Shown piece after piece: positions 1 through 10,740 of a stretch of 64,000 nucleotides of DNA. Numbering within the stretch: the first letter of the stretch is position 1; each line of letters opens with the position of its first letter. The stretch covers positions 6,500,902 to 6,564,901 of the forward strand of contig NC_087076.1 of the NCBI RefSeq assembly GCF_026151205.1. The letters are read 5' to 3'. The translations under genes and the position numbers were made by a program. This stretch comes from Bolinopsis microptera (taxonomy: Eukaryota; Ctenophora; Tentaculata; Lobata; Bolinopsidae). The notes beneath the pieces were generated by a model. That model had not been told where the DNA came from and searched no databases. It was given only the letters and a program-made list of their open reading frames with translations.

Positions 1-793
1 TACCATGCTAGCGAACACCGAGAATAATTCTGGGGACGTTGATTAATTAACCTTGAGACATTGAGAAATGTATTGAATGGTCAGGAGAAATGTATTGAAT
101 GGTCAGGAGAAATGTATTGAATGGTCAGGATACACATATGTGATTGTAATTCAATAGCTTGGTATATTATTTGTGACAGAAATGTAATAACATGTTCACG
201 CGTAATGCGTATAAGAATTACAGCCGTGCGTTTTTTTTAACGATTTCAACGTTTCGTTGCTGTTGTGATGGTCAAAACTCAACTAGTGAATTTCGCAAAT
301 TTATGAATTCAACATTTTTAAGAACACGGACGAAAAAATCAGATCTGGTAATTAGAAATTAAGAATACCTGTACTGTAAATAGCGTTTCTAAGTTCCCCG
401 ATAAAACGGTTTGTCTCGTGCGTGAAAAGGTAGATTTTAACAGAATACATGAAAACTGCCCCCACACTGGCTATCACATCGTAGTGGAGGATATTGAAGT
501 AGGTTAGCAGAATGGGCGACTTCCACGGCTTGATCCGGATATAAACTGCTATCTGAAATTCGATTTAAAGTGTTATCAGAAAACGGCCGCTGCTGCAGAC
601 AGAAAACAAACTCAAAAGCAAAGGCAGATTTTAAGAATTCATAAAAACAACTTTAATTTACCATGAGCGAGTTGTAGAGTATGTTAACAATTCCTAAAAA
701 GATACAGATCGCAGGAATGACTCTAAAGAACAAGGACTTCATATCCGTAGTTTCCAACATTTCGGGAGAAACAGTGCAATTTGAACGTGACAT
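1..793 (-). CDS. Seven-transmembrane receptor-like protein, 5' part (paralogue of the divergent neighbour)
   Basis: Three minus-strand exons: 793-662 (44 codons from ATG), 552-369 (61 codons plus one base) and the start of a third at 29, cut by the window edge. Donors GTAAAT and GTATTC and acceptors TTTCAG and CCCCAG fit. Exon 1 encodes a short N-terminus with an NCT glycosylation site and the first membrane helix (around RVIPAICIFLGIVNILYNSL). Exon 2 begins IAVYIRIKPWKSPILLTYFN and carries the second helix; exon 3 begins (E)LFSVFASM. The neighbouring gene at 1235 has the same exon order, the same phase 0 and phase 1 introns, and matching residues (PAIC, IAV.IR.K.WKS, TYFN/AYFN). I infer a recently duplicated, divergently transcribed pair. 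No DRY motif is visible, so a rhodopsin-like GPCR is likely but not certain. Confidence 0.7.
64..129. repeat. 22-bp tandem repeat, three copies
   Basis: AGAAATGTATTGAATGGTCA-GG is present three times in a row. It lies in the second intron of the minus-strand receptor gene. Confidence 0.9.
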
Positions 794-1234
794 TTTGTGT
801 TGAATACGTGTTGAGCGTAGAACACGAGTCTTATTTCTGGTGTCTTATCTAAAGACACCTGTTAGTTGTTACGTTATATGCTTGATATAGAATATTCACC
901 ATCACAATTCAATTAATGTACTGCGAGTAATTTGAAACCATATCAGCCGCGAAGTCGCTGGTAATCAACGATGATGGACCAGCGGCTTTTTGCTACTTTT
1001 CATCACATATCGCAATCGTATTGAAGTCGTACCACTTTTCCTTTTAAAATTAATTTCGTATCAGTATCTTGGTAGTCGATATCACATTGAGTAACCTAAC
1101 ACTTCGTTGCTATCAATTTGTTCCTGTCTGTAGGAATTAGCGTGCTTCAATGTGAAAAAGTTCACTTTATCTTAAACATTTTTAGTTTGAGTTGATCAGA
1201 ATATTGTTAAACCTATTTTGGTGGACACAGGAAG
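794..1234. promoter_or_regulatory. Shared intergenic spacer between divergent receptor genes
   Basis: The 441 bp between the two start codons must contain both 5' ends and promoters. It has no good TATA box. An interrupted inverted repeat (CGCTGG at about 955-960 facing CCAGCG near 980) lies close to the middle. A shared promoter is inferred from the head-to-head layout only. Confidence 0.45.
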
Positions 1235-2594
1235 ATGAGGTTGAACATGACGGCTGATTACGAGCCCAGTGCTTTAGCAAACAGTACCGTGTTCACAACT
1301 CTCTTACCTGCTATTTGTTTACCCATTGGATTACTTGACTTTTCTTTCAACGTTATGCTGGTAAGAATTAGCACAAACTATGGATCATATTTGTGTATAC
1401 TATTTCGAGTATCGAGATGTTAACTTCTGGTTTTACATCCATCTGCAGCACTCATAGCAATACTATACAGTACCTTCAATAAAATGAAAATGCTTGTTTG
1501 CTTCAGATAGCAGTTCACATCAGACTGAAGTTTTGGAAGAGTGCTCCAGCTCTAGCTTACTTCAATATGATATGTGTGGGAACCGTGAGTAGTCTGGCAG
1601 CCTCAATTCTTTTCATAATGAGGATCGTTGCTGGACCCGACCACTCTGCTTCCAGTCCTAGGCTGTTTAAAGCTGCTAAGGTCCTTTACAACATAGGTTG
1701 GTTATATTTAGTTGACAGTTTAGCTCCAAAATATATATTTTTAAACTACTGTTTCTACCACGATGATGAACCTTGTCATTGCATTTGTCATGAAAATAGG
1801 TATTAATTACAATGTTTGTGTGATAAAATACAACTTAGGTCTCAGATGTCAGAATTTGAGATCAGGTTTTCTTTTTCGTCACAGTGTGTGTCCTGAAATA
1901 TAATTATTTTCTTATTTTCCTATTAATATCTTTATAGAATGAGTGGATAACACATCACAATCCGTATATTTCAGAATTGTTTGCTCTGGGATCCGGTCTA
2001 CTGTCAACCTCTATTATGGGAATTCTAAGACTATCCGCCCTGAGGTTACCATTCCACTTCGTCAACATAGCCCAGCACAAGTACATGTTACCCCTCGTTG
2101 TGTCCAGCTGGATCCTGGGCTCTAGTGCTGCCTGTATAGAGCATCACTTCTGGGATCATGACAAGCACATGGTCCTTCTCTACGCATGGGTCGTCTTCAT
2201 TGGACTGACCTTGGCACTGTTCGTGGTTGCTCTGGTAATCCTCTATCCTATCAGACGTAACCGTGATATACTCCTGCGGAGGACCGCCAACAAAGTCTTC
2301 GTTCTGGCATTCTTCTACATGATTTGCTTCGTGGCTTTCGGACTGATGAACCTGTTCCGGCATTTCATCTGTATGGATAAAAAGTGGAACGATCATGAAT
2401 GGGTGATCGAGCTGTTCTGTAACTATGGAAACTTCCTGACGACTATCTTCATCTTTCCAACTATCAACAGTATTGCTAACGCTTTCGTCATCTCGCGAGC
2501 GGAGCAAGTTCAAAATGAGTTGAAGTCGTGGAGAATAGTTTGCTGCTGGCGAATTGACGGAAGCTACAAAAGAATTTTGAATTTCCTTTTTTGA
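1235..2594 (+). CDS. Seven-transmembrane receptor-like protein (three exons)
   Basis: Exons 1235-1360 (42 codons, phase 0 donor GTAAGA), 1507-1696 (63 codons plus G, weak donor GTTGGT) and 1975-2594 give about 311 residues. Acceptors are TGCTTCAG and TATTTCAG. Seven hydrophobic segments are visible: TVFTTLLPAICLPIGLLDF; ALAYFNMICVGTVSSLAAS; LFALGSGLLSTSIMGILRL; YMLPLVVSSWILGSSAACI; the stretch after MVLLYAWVVF; KVFVLAFFYMICFVAFGL; and a seventh ending PTINSIANAF, which resembles a degenerate NPxxY end. The N-terminus has N-glycosylation sites (NMT, NST). The size fits a GPCR, but DRY is absent, so the family is open. It is head-to-head with a paralogue, with conserved intron positions and phases. 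The long antisense open frame over exon 3 is a shadow. Confidence 0.75.
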
Positions 2595-3091
2595 GTAAAA
2601 AATGAAGGGAGTGGAAATCACTGTAATCTGAAATATTAGCCATTTTCATAAAAAGAGTTATTTTCACAGTTTGCTGAAGTGAGGCTTTTTCTTTCAAATG
2701 AACGTTCAAGTTCAATAAAAAATGGGGCAATATAGAAAATGAAATTGCTCAGTTTCAAATGTCGTTATACCTGAAGCTTTCAACTAAGTAAAAAAATCTT
2801 CTAAAATATTATTTTAACTTATACCCTCTAATTCAGTTGTGCAGGAATAATTTCAGGGAGGCCTACCCACAGTCATCGTAGGAAAGGTCGGATCACATGG
2901 ACCATCACTTATTCGACATAACCGAGATCGCATGACCACCACTCCCATCACGTCACTAAATTGAGGTGTCAAGCAGGAGCAGCGAGTCAGATTCCGTATC
3001 ATGTACCCTGATCACACCGATTCATGTACTCTAATCACACCACCATGCTTGGCGACACGAGATAACAAGCTCAGAACTTCAGGGACAGCAG
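2595..3091. other. Intergenic, no gene seen
   Basis: This is AT-rich 3' flank of the receptor gene followed by the promoter flank of the next gene. AATAAA at about 2715 is a plausible polyadenylation signal. No conserved coding frame was seen. Confidence 0.5.
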
Positions 3092-3099
3092 TATTTAAA
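3092..3099 (+). promoter_or_regulatory. Candidate TATA-like element
   Basis: TATTTAAA lies 83 bp upstream of the ATG at 3182, a spacing consistent with a short 5' UTR. Judged by sequence and position only. Confidence 0.4.
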
Positions 3100-3181
3100 C
3101 CTGCCACAATAACAATTTAGTTATCCAGCTTTATCGTTTAATCAACTACTACAACTATTACAACAACAACGATATTATCAA

Positions 3182-3763
3182 ATGGAACCTTCTAGAACCT
3201 CAACCCCTTTCTTCCCATCTGAACTCCTCTCCACAGTCACCACCAGACAGACATTCTTCAGCCTGGAACCCTCCTGCTTAACTATGGCACCACCTCTCAC
3301 TACCCTCCATCAGTCAGAACCTCATATTGCTTCTCGTCAATCTTCTCCAGAGACTTCATTCCTACAGTATGCCACCAAGCTGGGATATCCTGAAAACTTG
3401 ATAGCAAGAGTACTGACTAACCTGGGACCTCACGCTGAGACAGAGGATCTGCTCTCTCATCTCATCAGCCTACAGGATATGCTTTGCCCTAAAGAATCTA
3501 CTGTCCGCAGACGAAGAGATGCCACAAACCTTCCTTCGTATATGCTTGCCCAGGATTCCTACTACAAAGGGAAGGAGAAGATGCCTTTCTGGGTTTGGGT
3601 TAAACGAGAGACTATTGGTGTGAACATGGCTGCCAATCCTCCTCACAGACGTACTGGAACTAGAGCTAGAACCAGCTCCTCTACTGGAACCAGCTCCTCT
3701 ACTGGAACCAGCTCCTCTACTTCTCAATACACCTCCTTTACTCGTCACAACTCCGCTCAATGA
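3182..3763 (+). CDS. Small protein with UBA-like / Regnase N-terminal-like helical domain
   Basis: An uninterrupted 193-codon frame starts at the first ATG after a TATA-like box and is followed by AATAAA at 3831. About residues 59-100 contain FLQYATKLGYPENLIARVL followed by TNLGP and a DLLSHLISL stretch. This resembles the short three-helix ubiquitin-binding-like domain (KLGY...VL..LGP....LL..L) that precedes the NYN ribonuclease domain in Regnase/ZC3H12 and N4BP1-type proteins. No nuclease domain follows. The C-terminus has a basic patch (RRRRD), a KGKEKMPFWVW segment and a Ser/Thr-rich tail with an 18-bp triplicate (3671-3724) encoding SSSTGT repeats. The intronless form suggests a retrocopy or a lineage-specific immune or RNA-regulatory gene; the function is not shown. 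Domain resemblance is from memory. Confidence 0.6.
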   Translation: MEPSRTSTPFFPSELLSTVTTRQTFFSLEPSCLTMAPPLTTLHQSEPHIASRQSSPETSFLQYATKLGYPENLIARVLTNLGPHAETEDLLSHLISLQDMLCPKESTVRRRRDATNLPSYMLAQDSYYKGKEKMPFWVWVKRETIGVNMAANPPHRRTGTRARTSSSTGTSSSTGTSSSTSQYTSFTRHNSAQ

Positions 3764-3830
3764 ACTTCCGATAACCTTCATCCTGAATTATGTATCGCAA
3801 CTGTATCAGTTATATTTTGGGTTTTTAAAT

Positions 3831-3836
3831 AATAAA
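3831..3836 (+). terminator. Polyadenylation signal AATAAA
   Basis: Canonical AATAAA lies 68 bp after the stop codon of the small UBA-like gene. A 17-bp direct repeat (ATCAGTTATATTTTGG core) brackets it at about 3803 and 3843. Confidence 0.55.
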
Positions 3837-4079
3837 TAGCACTATCAGTTATATTTTGGTAATTTTAAATAGTTGTACATTCAATTTAATTCGAATTTTC
3901 AAAAAACCAAATCGTGTTTCATCATTGATAAACAAAAATACTGTAATAATAAAAAAAATTACATACATACAAATAAACGAACACTTGAATATTGGTCAAA
4001 CATACTCACAGAATTCTGCATCCATTTATAAGTTATCCAATCCCGGTCCGTGAATATTGTACCGCAAGAAATTAAACGC

Positions 4080-4410
4080 AGGTCGTCTTAAATAATATAT
4101 AATCTTATATATCAAAATCAACTGTTATCAAAACAACTGATAACAGCGTCAACCAATGTGATTGGTTGAACAAACCAGTAATCGCTTATTCTAAATAGGT
4201 AGTTACTGGTGTAGATCTTGAAATGCAGCTATTCGGTTATAATGCAGTGCGTGATCTCTGCGTGATCTCTGCAGTCTGAATTGCAGTGAACTTGAAATCC
4301 AGCTACTCTGCAGTCTGAATTGTGCGTGATGCAACACGATGTGTCAGTCGTCAGACAGAAGCATAACTTCTTCCTATCCTAACCACTGCGTCATTTGTTG
4401 TATTTACCAG
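4080..4410. repeat. Interspersed repeat unit, copy 1 (empty site)
   Basis: It starts GGTCGTCTTAAATAATATAT and ends near CACTGCGTCATTTGTTGTAT. It is homologous to 4541-5135. Where the second copy holds a MITE, this one reads GGTTATAATGCAG with no insertion. Confidence 0.75.
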
Positions 4411-4540
4411 TAAAATAGTAATGATTCGTCGACTGTTTCCAAATTGTGCATGTTTAATGCTTGGATCAACGTTTTCCAATCTACCTTAATTAATTTGTTT
4501 GACGGCGACAGAAAGTTGTGAAAGCGAGTAATTACAAAAC

Positions 4541-5135
4541 GAAGGCCGTCTTAAATAATATATGATCTTATATATCAAAATCGCTGATTCTGAATAGGTG
4601 GTCACTGGTGTAGGTCTTCAATCTTGAAATCCAACTATTCGGTTACACCCCAGTTCCATGGCCGGATATTATGCCAAATTATTAGACGGAGGTCCATTTC
4701 CCGTAGATCATCTCCGGAGATGATTCTCCGGCTCCGTCTACTGTATTACACCCCAGTTCTATGGCCGGATATAATGCCAAATTATTAGACGGAGATCGTC
4801 TCCGGATATTTCTCCGGATATTTCTCCGGTTTGCAGTTCCACGACCGGAGACCATCAACGGTAATTTTGTTGATTCTGTATGATTCTGTATGAATTAATT
4901 TCCGAGAAATTCCCGGAGAGCTTCATCTCTGTCTAATAATTTGGCATAATATCCGGCCATGGAACTGGGGTGTAATGCAGTGGCCAGTGCGTGATCTCTG
5001 CAGTGATCTCTGCAGTGAACTTGAAATCCAGCTACTCTGCAGTCTGAATTGTGCGTGATGCAACACGATGTGTCAGTCGTCAGACAGAAGCATAACTTCT
5101 TCCTATCCTAACCACTGCTTCATTTGTTGTATTCG
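4541..5135. repeat. Interspersed repeat unit, copy 2 (MITE-containing)
   Basis: It starts AGGCCGTCTTAAATAATATA and shares its right half (CAGCTACTCTGCAGTCTGAA through CATTTGTTGTATT) with copy 1. It is interrupted by the element at 4646-4972. No ORF is visible. Confidence 0.75.
4646..4972. mobile_element. MITE with ~48-bp terminal inverted repeats, TA target
   Basis: The left end CACCCCAGTTCCATGGCCGG and the right end CCGGCCATGGAACTGGGGTG are inverted repeats that continue inward through the ATTATGCCAAATTATTAGAC segment. Flanking TA dinucleotides are at 4644-4645 and 4973-4974. A second left-end copy begins at 4749, so there may be a nested or duplicated 224-bp element inside. There is no coding capacity. 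TA duplication is typical of Tc1/mariner-type non-autonomous elements. Confidence 0.85.
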
Positions 5136-5200
5136 TGTTGCAAAATACCAGTAAAAAAGTCGAAAGTGGGATCTACTTCCTGATAACAGATTCACAGTTA

Positions 5201-8200
5201 GTACAGACAGATCCGTCTGAAAAAAATCGATCTGCCGACACACAAAGCTTACAAAGGATTTTTTACGTTTTTGAGTCCTAATAGATGTCCTTTATGGCTG
5301 ACCAACTTTTCCAAACCAAACTTTTCCACGTGTCTAAAGGCCACTTTTTGCCACTTTACCACTTTTTACCACCTTTCTTGTTTGTCAAATATCTTTAGTT
5401 GTGAACATCGTAGAAAATTGCAGATTAATCGAGGGTGTTCATATTATCAGGAAAAAAAAACTTTTGTTCAAACAATTTTTACGTCAGATAATCAGTTAAT
5501 TGGATAATTATCAATTAGCTAATTAGCAAAATTCTAAAAAAATTTTATTGGCTCAAAATGATCGGAATAGCTTAAAACACGGGGAAAGTAGTTTTTAGAA
5601 AAACTTTGAATATTTTTCACTTACATTTTTTTTCGAGAAAACTTATTGAAATTTTCGTTTCAAGAATACTTAAATCACCAATATTTGTAGTTGGAGTTCA
5701 GTAAATCTCGGCAGATTTTAGTAATCAGGAATCACTAAGTGAAAAGGTCTGAAACTGAAAAACGTTAACCATACGATATAAGAGTTTCATAACTAATTAC
5801 TAAATTACAATACAGCCTTATCGATATTCACAGAAACTGCACCAATGGCACAGTCAACTTTACTTTTTTTTACTTTGGGCGATGCTCGATCGAAATCTCC
5901 TCCACTCTACGTCTCCAGATGGTTCTGTCGCACATAACTGTTCGGAGATCTTCTACCCGCAACCCTGTGTCCCTGGCTACGGTGTCAAGAAAAGAGAGTG
6001 GTCTCCTCCCACGCCTGAACTGTGGCAGCCGCCAAGGAAGGATGGTAGAGATGACCTGGTCTGAAGCTCTCATGCAATGCCCAGCAAATCTGGCACGTCT
6101 CTGTGCAACGATGGTGGAGATGGAAGGGAGGTCACCATAGATTTGCTTTAGGGTTGGATGCTTCTACCATGAAAGATTCCTGGCTTTCATTAGGAGCCTG
6201 GTGTAGCACCCGTCGAGACGCTTCTCAAACTGCTTGTTCAAGGTCCAGGTTTCTGAGCCATACAGCAGAACAGGTTCGATGCATGCTCTGAAGAACTTGA
6301 CTTTCAGCTGGTCAGAAATGCCAGAGGTCCATACCTTCTGCAGTTTGATACAGGCTGACCAAGCCATGCCTTTCCTGGTGTTGAAGTCCTTCCTGCTCTC
6401 TGCAATATATGAGCCCAAGTATTTGAAGTCATCAACCTGCTTGATCTGGTAACCGGATATTGAGTTCACGGGGGCAGCATCAGGAATGTTGATGGTCATG
6501 TATTCGGTCTTGGAAGCATTCATCGCAAGTCCGACATGTGCTGCTGCAGTCTCTAAATCCGAGAGCAGTTGCTGGACTTGCTCTATGGTATCGGCAGTCA
6601 AGGCCAGGTCGTCAACGAAGTCAAGATCTGTGACTCTGACCGCAGGTACTCTCCGACTTTGCCTGGGGATGATGGTTAGGCCATGGTCAAGAGTCATGCA
6701 GTTCCTAAGGACATAATCGAGGACGATGATGAAGAGGAAAGGAGCGAGAGTATCACCCTGAAGGACCCCGATGAGTGTTCTAAAGAAGTCTGTAAGGCCG
6801 TCAATGGTTTTGACTCTGGAGTGCGATGAGTCATACAGGAGCCTGATAGCATCAGTTATGGGAGCAGGGACGCCGTAGAGGGAGAGGATGTGAAACAAGG
6901 CATCCCTGTTGATACTGTCGAATGCTTTCGAAAAGTCGACGAACACGATAGCTGCTGATCGATTTCCGATTTTACACTCTTCTAGGATGCGTCGTAGGGC
7001 AAGTATCTGAGGGAGGGTAGATCTTCCTCTGCGGAAGCCATTTTGGTTTGGCCGCAGTAGGGGATCCAGGTACAGTCAAGATCGAACCGATAGCCTGCTG
7101 TACTATCATTTTATTGATTTCAATGATGAATCAGTGGGGTTGTGTTAATCTAAACCGGCCTACCTGGATTACCAGACCTCTTCTTTTCCTCAACAATCAA
7201 ACCGAGTTGTTCATATCGCATTTGGTGGGTGGTGTAAGTACATATCGAGCTGTATTCAATCACAATACGACACAATACGTGTATATTATATTATGGCCCT
7301 TAATAAGGTTTATCAAACGCTTTATACCGCGAGAAACCCGGTATAGAGAGGTTTTACGGTTTATCACGAAAATGTCTACTTGGCCTCATGGCTCATTTAC
7401 AGCTCAAAGAAGGCAAGAAAAGACCAGGGAAACTAAGGAACAGCTAGGTCCAGGAAGCAAGTGAAAATACGCCTTCCAACATCTACTGTGACTTGTTTTG
7501 TATTGTACTGCATACCGCTTCATTTGCTATGCGGGATACCTCAAATCACCCCCATATGTCAGGGTCGGCTAAAAGTAAAATCAACAAGGGTAACATACGG
7601 GCAAGGGTAAGATTTAAATACGAGCGTCGGGCAAGGGGAAGTAAAGAACCGGTCGCGGTAATAATTAATTCAATGAAATGTACCACGAGAGTCAGGATAT
7701 TTTGGAAATTGCTAATAGAGACGACGGGACAGATCCTGACCAGGAAGGATTGTTAATGTTATTGAGGATGTTGATTTGAAATCCGGACGTTGTGAAGTAA
7801 AAATACAGGTTCTTTCCGCAGGATATTTGAGGCCATGATGATCAACTCGGGATTAATGTGGGACGGATCGAAGAGCATTGAAAAGAGCGAGTTGACATTT
7901 TAAGCTTTCTGGTCTTTTCTTGCCTTCTTTGAGCTGTCAAAGAGCCATGAGGCCAAGTAGACGTTTTCGTGATAAACTGTGAAACCTCTCTATACCGGGC
8001 CTCTCACGGGAGAAACGAGAAGTGTACGGTATAGAAACAACCCGGTATAGAGCGTTTCATATACCTCATTAAGGGCTATAATATAATATACACGTATTGT
8101 GTCGTATTGTGATTGAATACAGCTCGATATGTACTTACATCACCCACCAAATGTGATATGAACAACTCGGTTTGATTGTTGAGGAAAAGAAGAGGTCTGG

Positions 8201-9483
8201 TAATCCAGGTAGGCCGGTTTAGATTAACACAACCCCACTGATTCATCATTGAAATCAATAAAATGATAGTACAGCAGGCTATCGGTTCGATCTTGACTGT
8301 GCCATTGGTACAGTTCCTGTGAATATCGATAAGGCTGTATTGTAATTTAGTAATTAGTTATGAAACTGATCTTATATCGTATGGTTAATGTTTTTCAGTT
8401 TCAGACCTTTCCACTTAGTGATTCCTGATTACTAAAATCTGCCGAGATTTACTGAACTCCAACTACAAATATTGGTGATTTAAGTATTCTTGAAAATGAA
8501 ACGAAAATTTCACTAAGTTTTTTTTGAAAAGCATTTTTCTCCGCGTTTCATGCAATTTGATCACTTCTTGAGGAAAAAAATATTTTGAATTTTCGAAATT
8601 TTTCAAAGTCTCGAAAAACAAGAATTTCGCCGCGGTTAAACCACGCACGATCAATTTTCCCTACCATGTACCATTAATTCTTTTGAGTGAAAAGTGTGAC
8701 CGGAAAAAAAGTGCACCATATTTACATACTATGTTTTTTATAAATAAGTGGGATTCGTGCATGGTAAAAATTGACGATTTATTTTACCAATGCAGCTCCG
8801 CGCATCAACAATAAATGAATCCAGAAAATTGCGGAAAATAACTTTGCGAAGGAGGAACTTCACTGCAATTAATTAACACATGGCTAGCGTCGCGCGCAGC
8901 ATAACAGACGCTTCCTATACACTTAATTATAGGGGAGTGGTCTATATTGCGAAGGAGCAGACTTTTGTCGTCATCGCAGGTCCATCGGGCCACCTCATAT
9001 ATCCAAACCCGATTACTTATTCCCTACGATCTTTTTGCCTTCGGCAAGAGTAGGGAAAAAAATTTAAGTGAAAAATTTTCAAAGTTTTTCTAAAAACTAC
9101 TTTTCCCCGTGTTTTAAGCTATTCCGATCATTTTGAGCCAATAAAATTTTTTTAGAATTTTGCTAATTAGCTAATTGATAATTATCCAATTAACTGATTA
9201 TCTGACGTAAAAATTGTTTGAACAAAAGTTTTTTTTTTCCTGATAATATGAACACCCTCGATTAATCTGCAATTTTCTACGATGTTCACAACTAAAGATA
9301 TTTGACAAACAAGAAAGGTGGTTAAAAGTGGTAAAGTGGCAAAAAGTGGCCTTAAGACACGTGGAAAAGTTTGGAAAAGTTGGTCAGCCATAAAGGACAT
9401 CTATTAGGACTCAAAAACGTAAAAAATCATTTGTAAGCTTTGTGTGTCGGCAGATCGATTTTTTCAGACGGATCTGTCTGTAC
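5201..9483. mobile_element. 4.3-kb fold-back element with very long inverted arms
   Basis: The left end GTACAGACAGATCCGTCTGA is mirrored by TCAGACGGATCTGTCTGTAC ending at 9483, flanked by TA on both sides. Homology between inverted arms runs from both ends (5201-5640 with 9060-9483; 5640-5857 plus 7072-7430 with 7915-8525) into a central ~480-bp spacer. The left arm is interrupted by a LINE (5858-7071); the right arm has an extra ~530 bp (about 8525-9055) with no counterpart. Near the centre, ACCTCTCTATACCGGG-type motifs with inverted partners resemble pogo/Tigger ends. No intact transposase is visible. I infer a TA-targeting Tc1/mariner-pogo relative or a composite. Confidence 0.85.
5858..7071 (-). 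mobile_element. 5'-truncated non-LTR retrotransposon (LINE) with 8-bp target duplication
   Basis: The insert is flanked by ACAGTCAA at 5850-5857 and 7072-7079. The uninterrupted target survives in the opposite arm of the fold-back element near 8290 (reverse complement of GGCACAGTCAAGATCG). On the minus strand one frame runs from the truncated 5' end at 7071 with reverse-transcriptase motifs: NGFRRGRST, FVDFSKAFDSINRDALF, GVLQGDTLAPFLF, the catalytic FVDD box (7th-residue variant of YADD) and LYGSETWTLNK. One stop at 6164-6166 breaks the frame, which continues to about 5870 (QRRARFAGHC, RRGRRPLSF). The 3' end is a short A/T-rich tail (CAAAGTAAAAAAAAGTAAAG). It is a nearly intact, recent, inactive copy; the clade was not assigned. 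Confidence 0.85.
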
Positions 9484-9485
9484 TA

Positions 9486-10500
9486 AGTGATACTATTACT
9501 ACGGTGTATTTAATTTAATTTTTTAAATTACTCATTTTTTACAAATATTTACAGTCACTGCACGGTAATGAACTCGAAGCGAGAAAAACCATGCCTACAC
9601 TTAGTTCTAGATCACCTATTTTCTATCAGCTAATCACCGAATCCAAGGAACAGCTCAATTTTGTCTTTGTAAAGCTTCAAGCAAAAATCGCCTCAAGATC
9701 AGAAGTTTTTATTTATCTTCGATGAAATCGGAATCCAGTAAATGTTAGATTTTCCTTGAACGGAACGGTTATTGGTTAAGGATTCAATTCCACAATTAGT
9801 TTGCGAGTTTCCCAGTAGTGTATGGGTTTTACTTCCGAGTATCAACCCTGAACTCCCTTCTTCGGCAAAAGTGCTCAATACTAATTAGTCGCCGGCATCG
9901 GTCTTTCATCTGAAATACAAAAATATCTGATTCACTACAATCGTGGTAGGACTAGGTCCCTTCCGTGACCTCCATTTATAGCTGTTAAATTGAGTTGCAG
10001 CGATTCCGTGGAACAAATTTCTTAGAACAAAGTTCTAACTCTATAACTATAAGAACCCTTTCCCAATCCCTAACTCAATCATCTGCTAAAACTCTAACCC
10101 TAATGAGAAAGTAGACCTACTTCTTTAAATGCTCTTGTCGAATGTTATAAAAACAGTTCATATATAACTCGTCGTGTAAGCATTTTTACCCTATGTCATG
10201 TGGTTAATTCGGAATCACCGTACGAAAAAACGTCTGAAACAACGGTCTAATTGATTTCATTATCTCTTTGGAATTTTGCTTTTAGTTCTGTTTCCAATAA
10301 AAGTTGTCGGTATATATAAATATTTGGGCGGCATTATAGTAAATGTTTAGCTAAATACAGATAAAATAACATTAACTTAAATAATTACATCAATTTTGAC
10401 GATAATAGATTTTTCTGTCATGGCAACTATGGTTCTCCGACTCCAATTATGCATAAATTTGATCATAGTGCTGATTAATTAATGTCCGTTAGGTAGTCCA
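9486..10500. other. Intergenic, no gene seen
   Basis: This is AT-rich sequence without a convincing ORF, splice-bounded exon or repeat. A short run of CCCTAACTC/ACCCTAA near 10070-10100 looks weakly telomere-like but is not a tract. Confidence 0.4.
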
Positions 10501-10740
10501 TTTGGGAGCGTGTCACAACATTTGGGAGCGTGTCACAACATTTGGGAGCGTGTCACAACATTTGGGAGCGTGTCACAACATTTGGGAGCGTGTCACAACA
10601 TTTGGGAGCGTGTCACAACATTTGGGAGCGTGTCACAACATTTGGGAGCGTGTCACAACATTTGGGAGCGTGTCACAACATTCGGGAGCGTGTCACAACA
10701 TTTGGGAGCGTGTCACAACATTTGGGAGCGTGTCATAACA
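10501..10740. repeat. 20-bp minisatellite, 12 copies
   Basis: Exactly twelve copies of TTTGGGAGCGTGTCACAACA are present, with only single-base variants (TTC at 10681, CATAACA at the end). The open frames over it are produced by the repeat and are not genes. Confidence 0.97.

Noticed and set aside
2088..2621. 177-codon minus-strand ORF opposite the third receptor exon
   Set aside because: It is antisense to a clear multi-helix exon with splice support; composition reflects the complement of hydrophobic codons.
6486..6716. Plus-strand ORFs within the LINE
   Set aside because: They are antisense to the reverse-transcriptase frame.
7048..7756. Transposase gene in the centre of the fold-back element
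   Set aside because: Short frames only; no DDE/DDD signature or helix-turn-helix could be recognised, and most of the sequence is arm.
10501..10740. CRISPR-like array (20-bp repeat)
   Set aside because: There are no spacers; the units are directly adjacent and identical, in a metazoan sequence.
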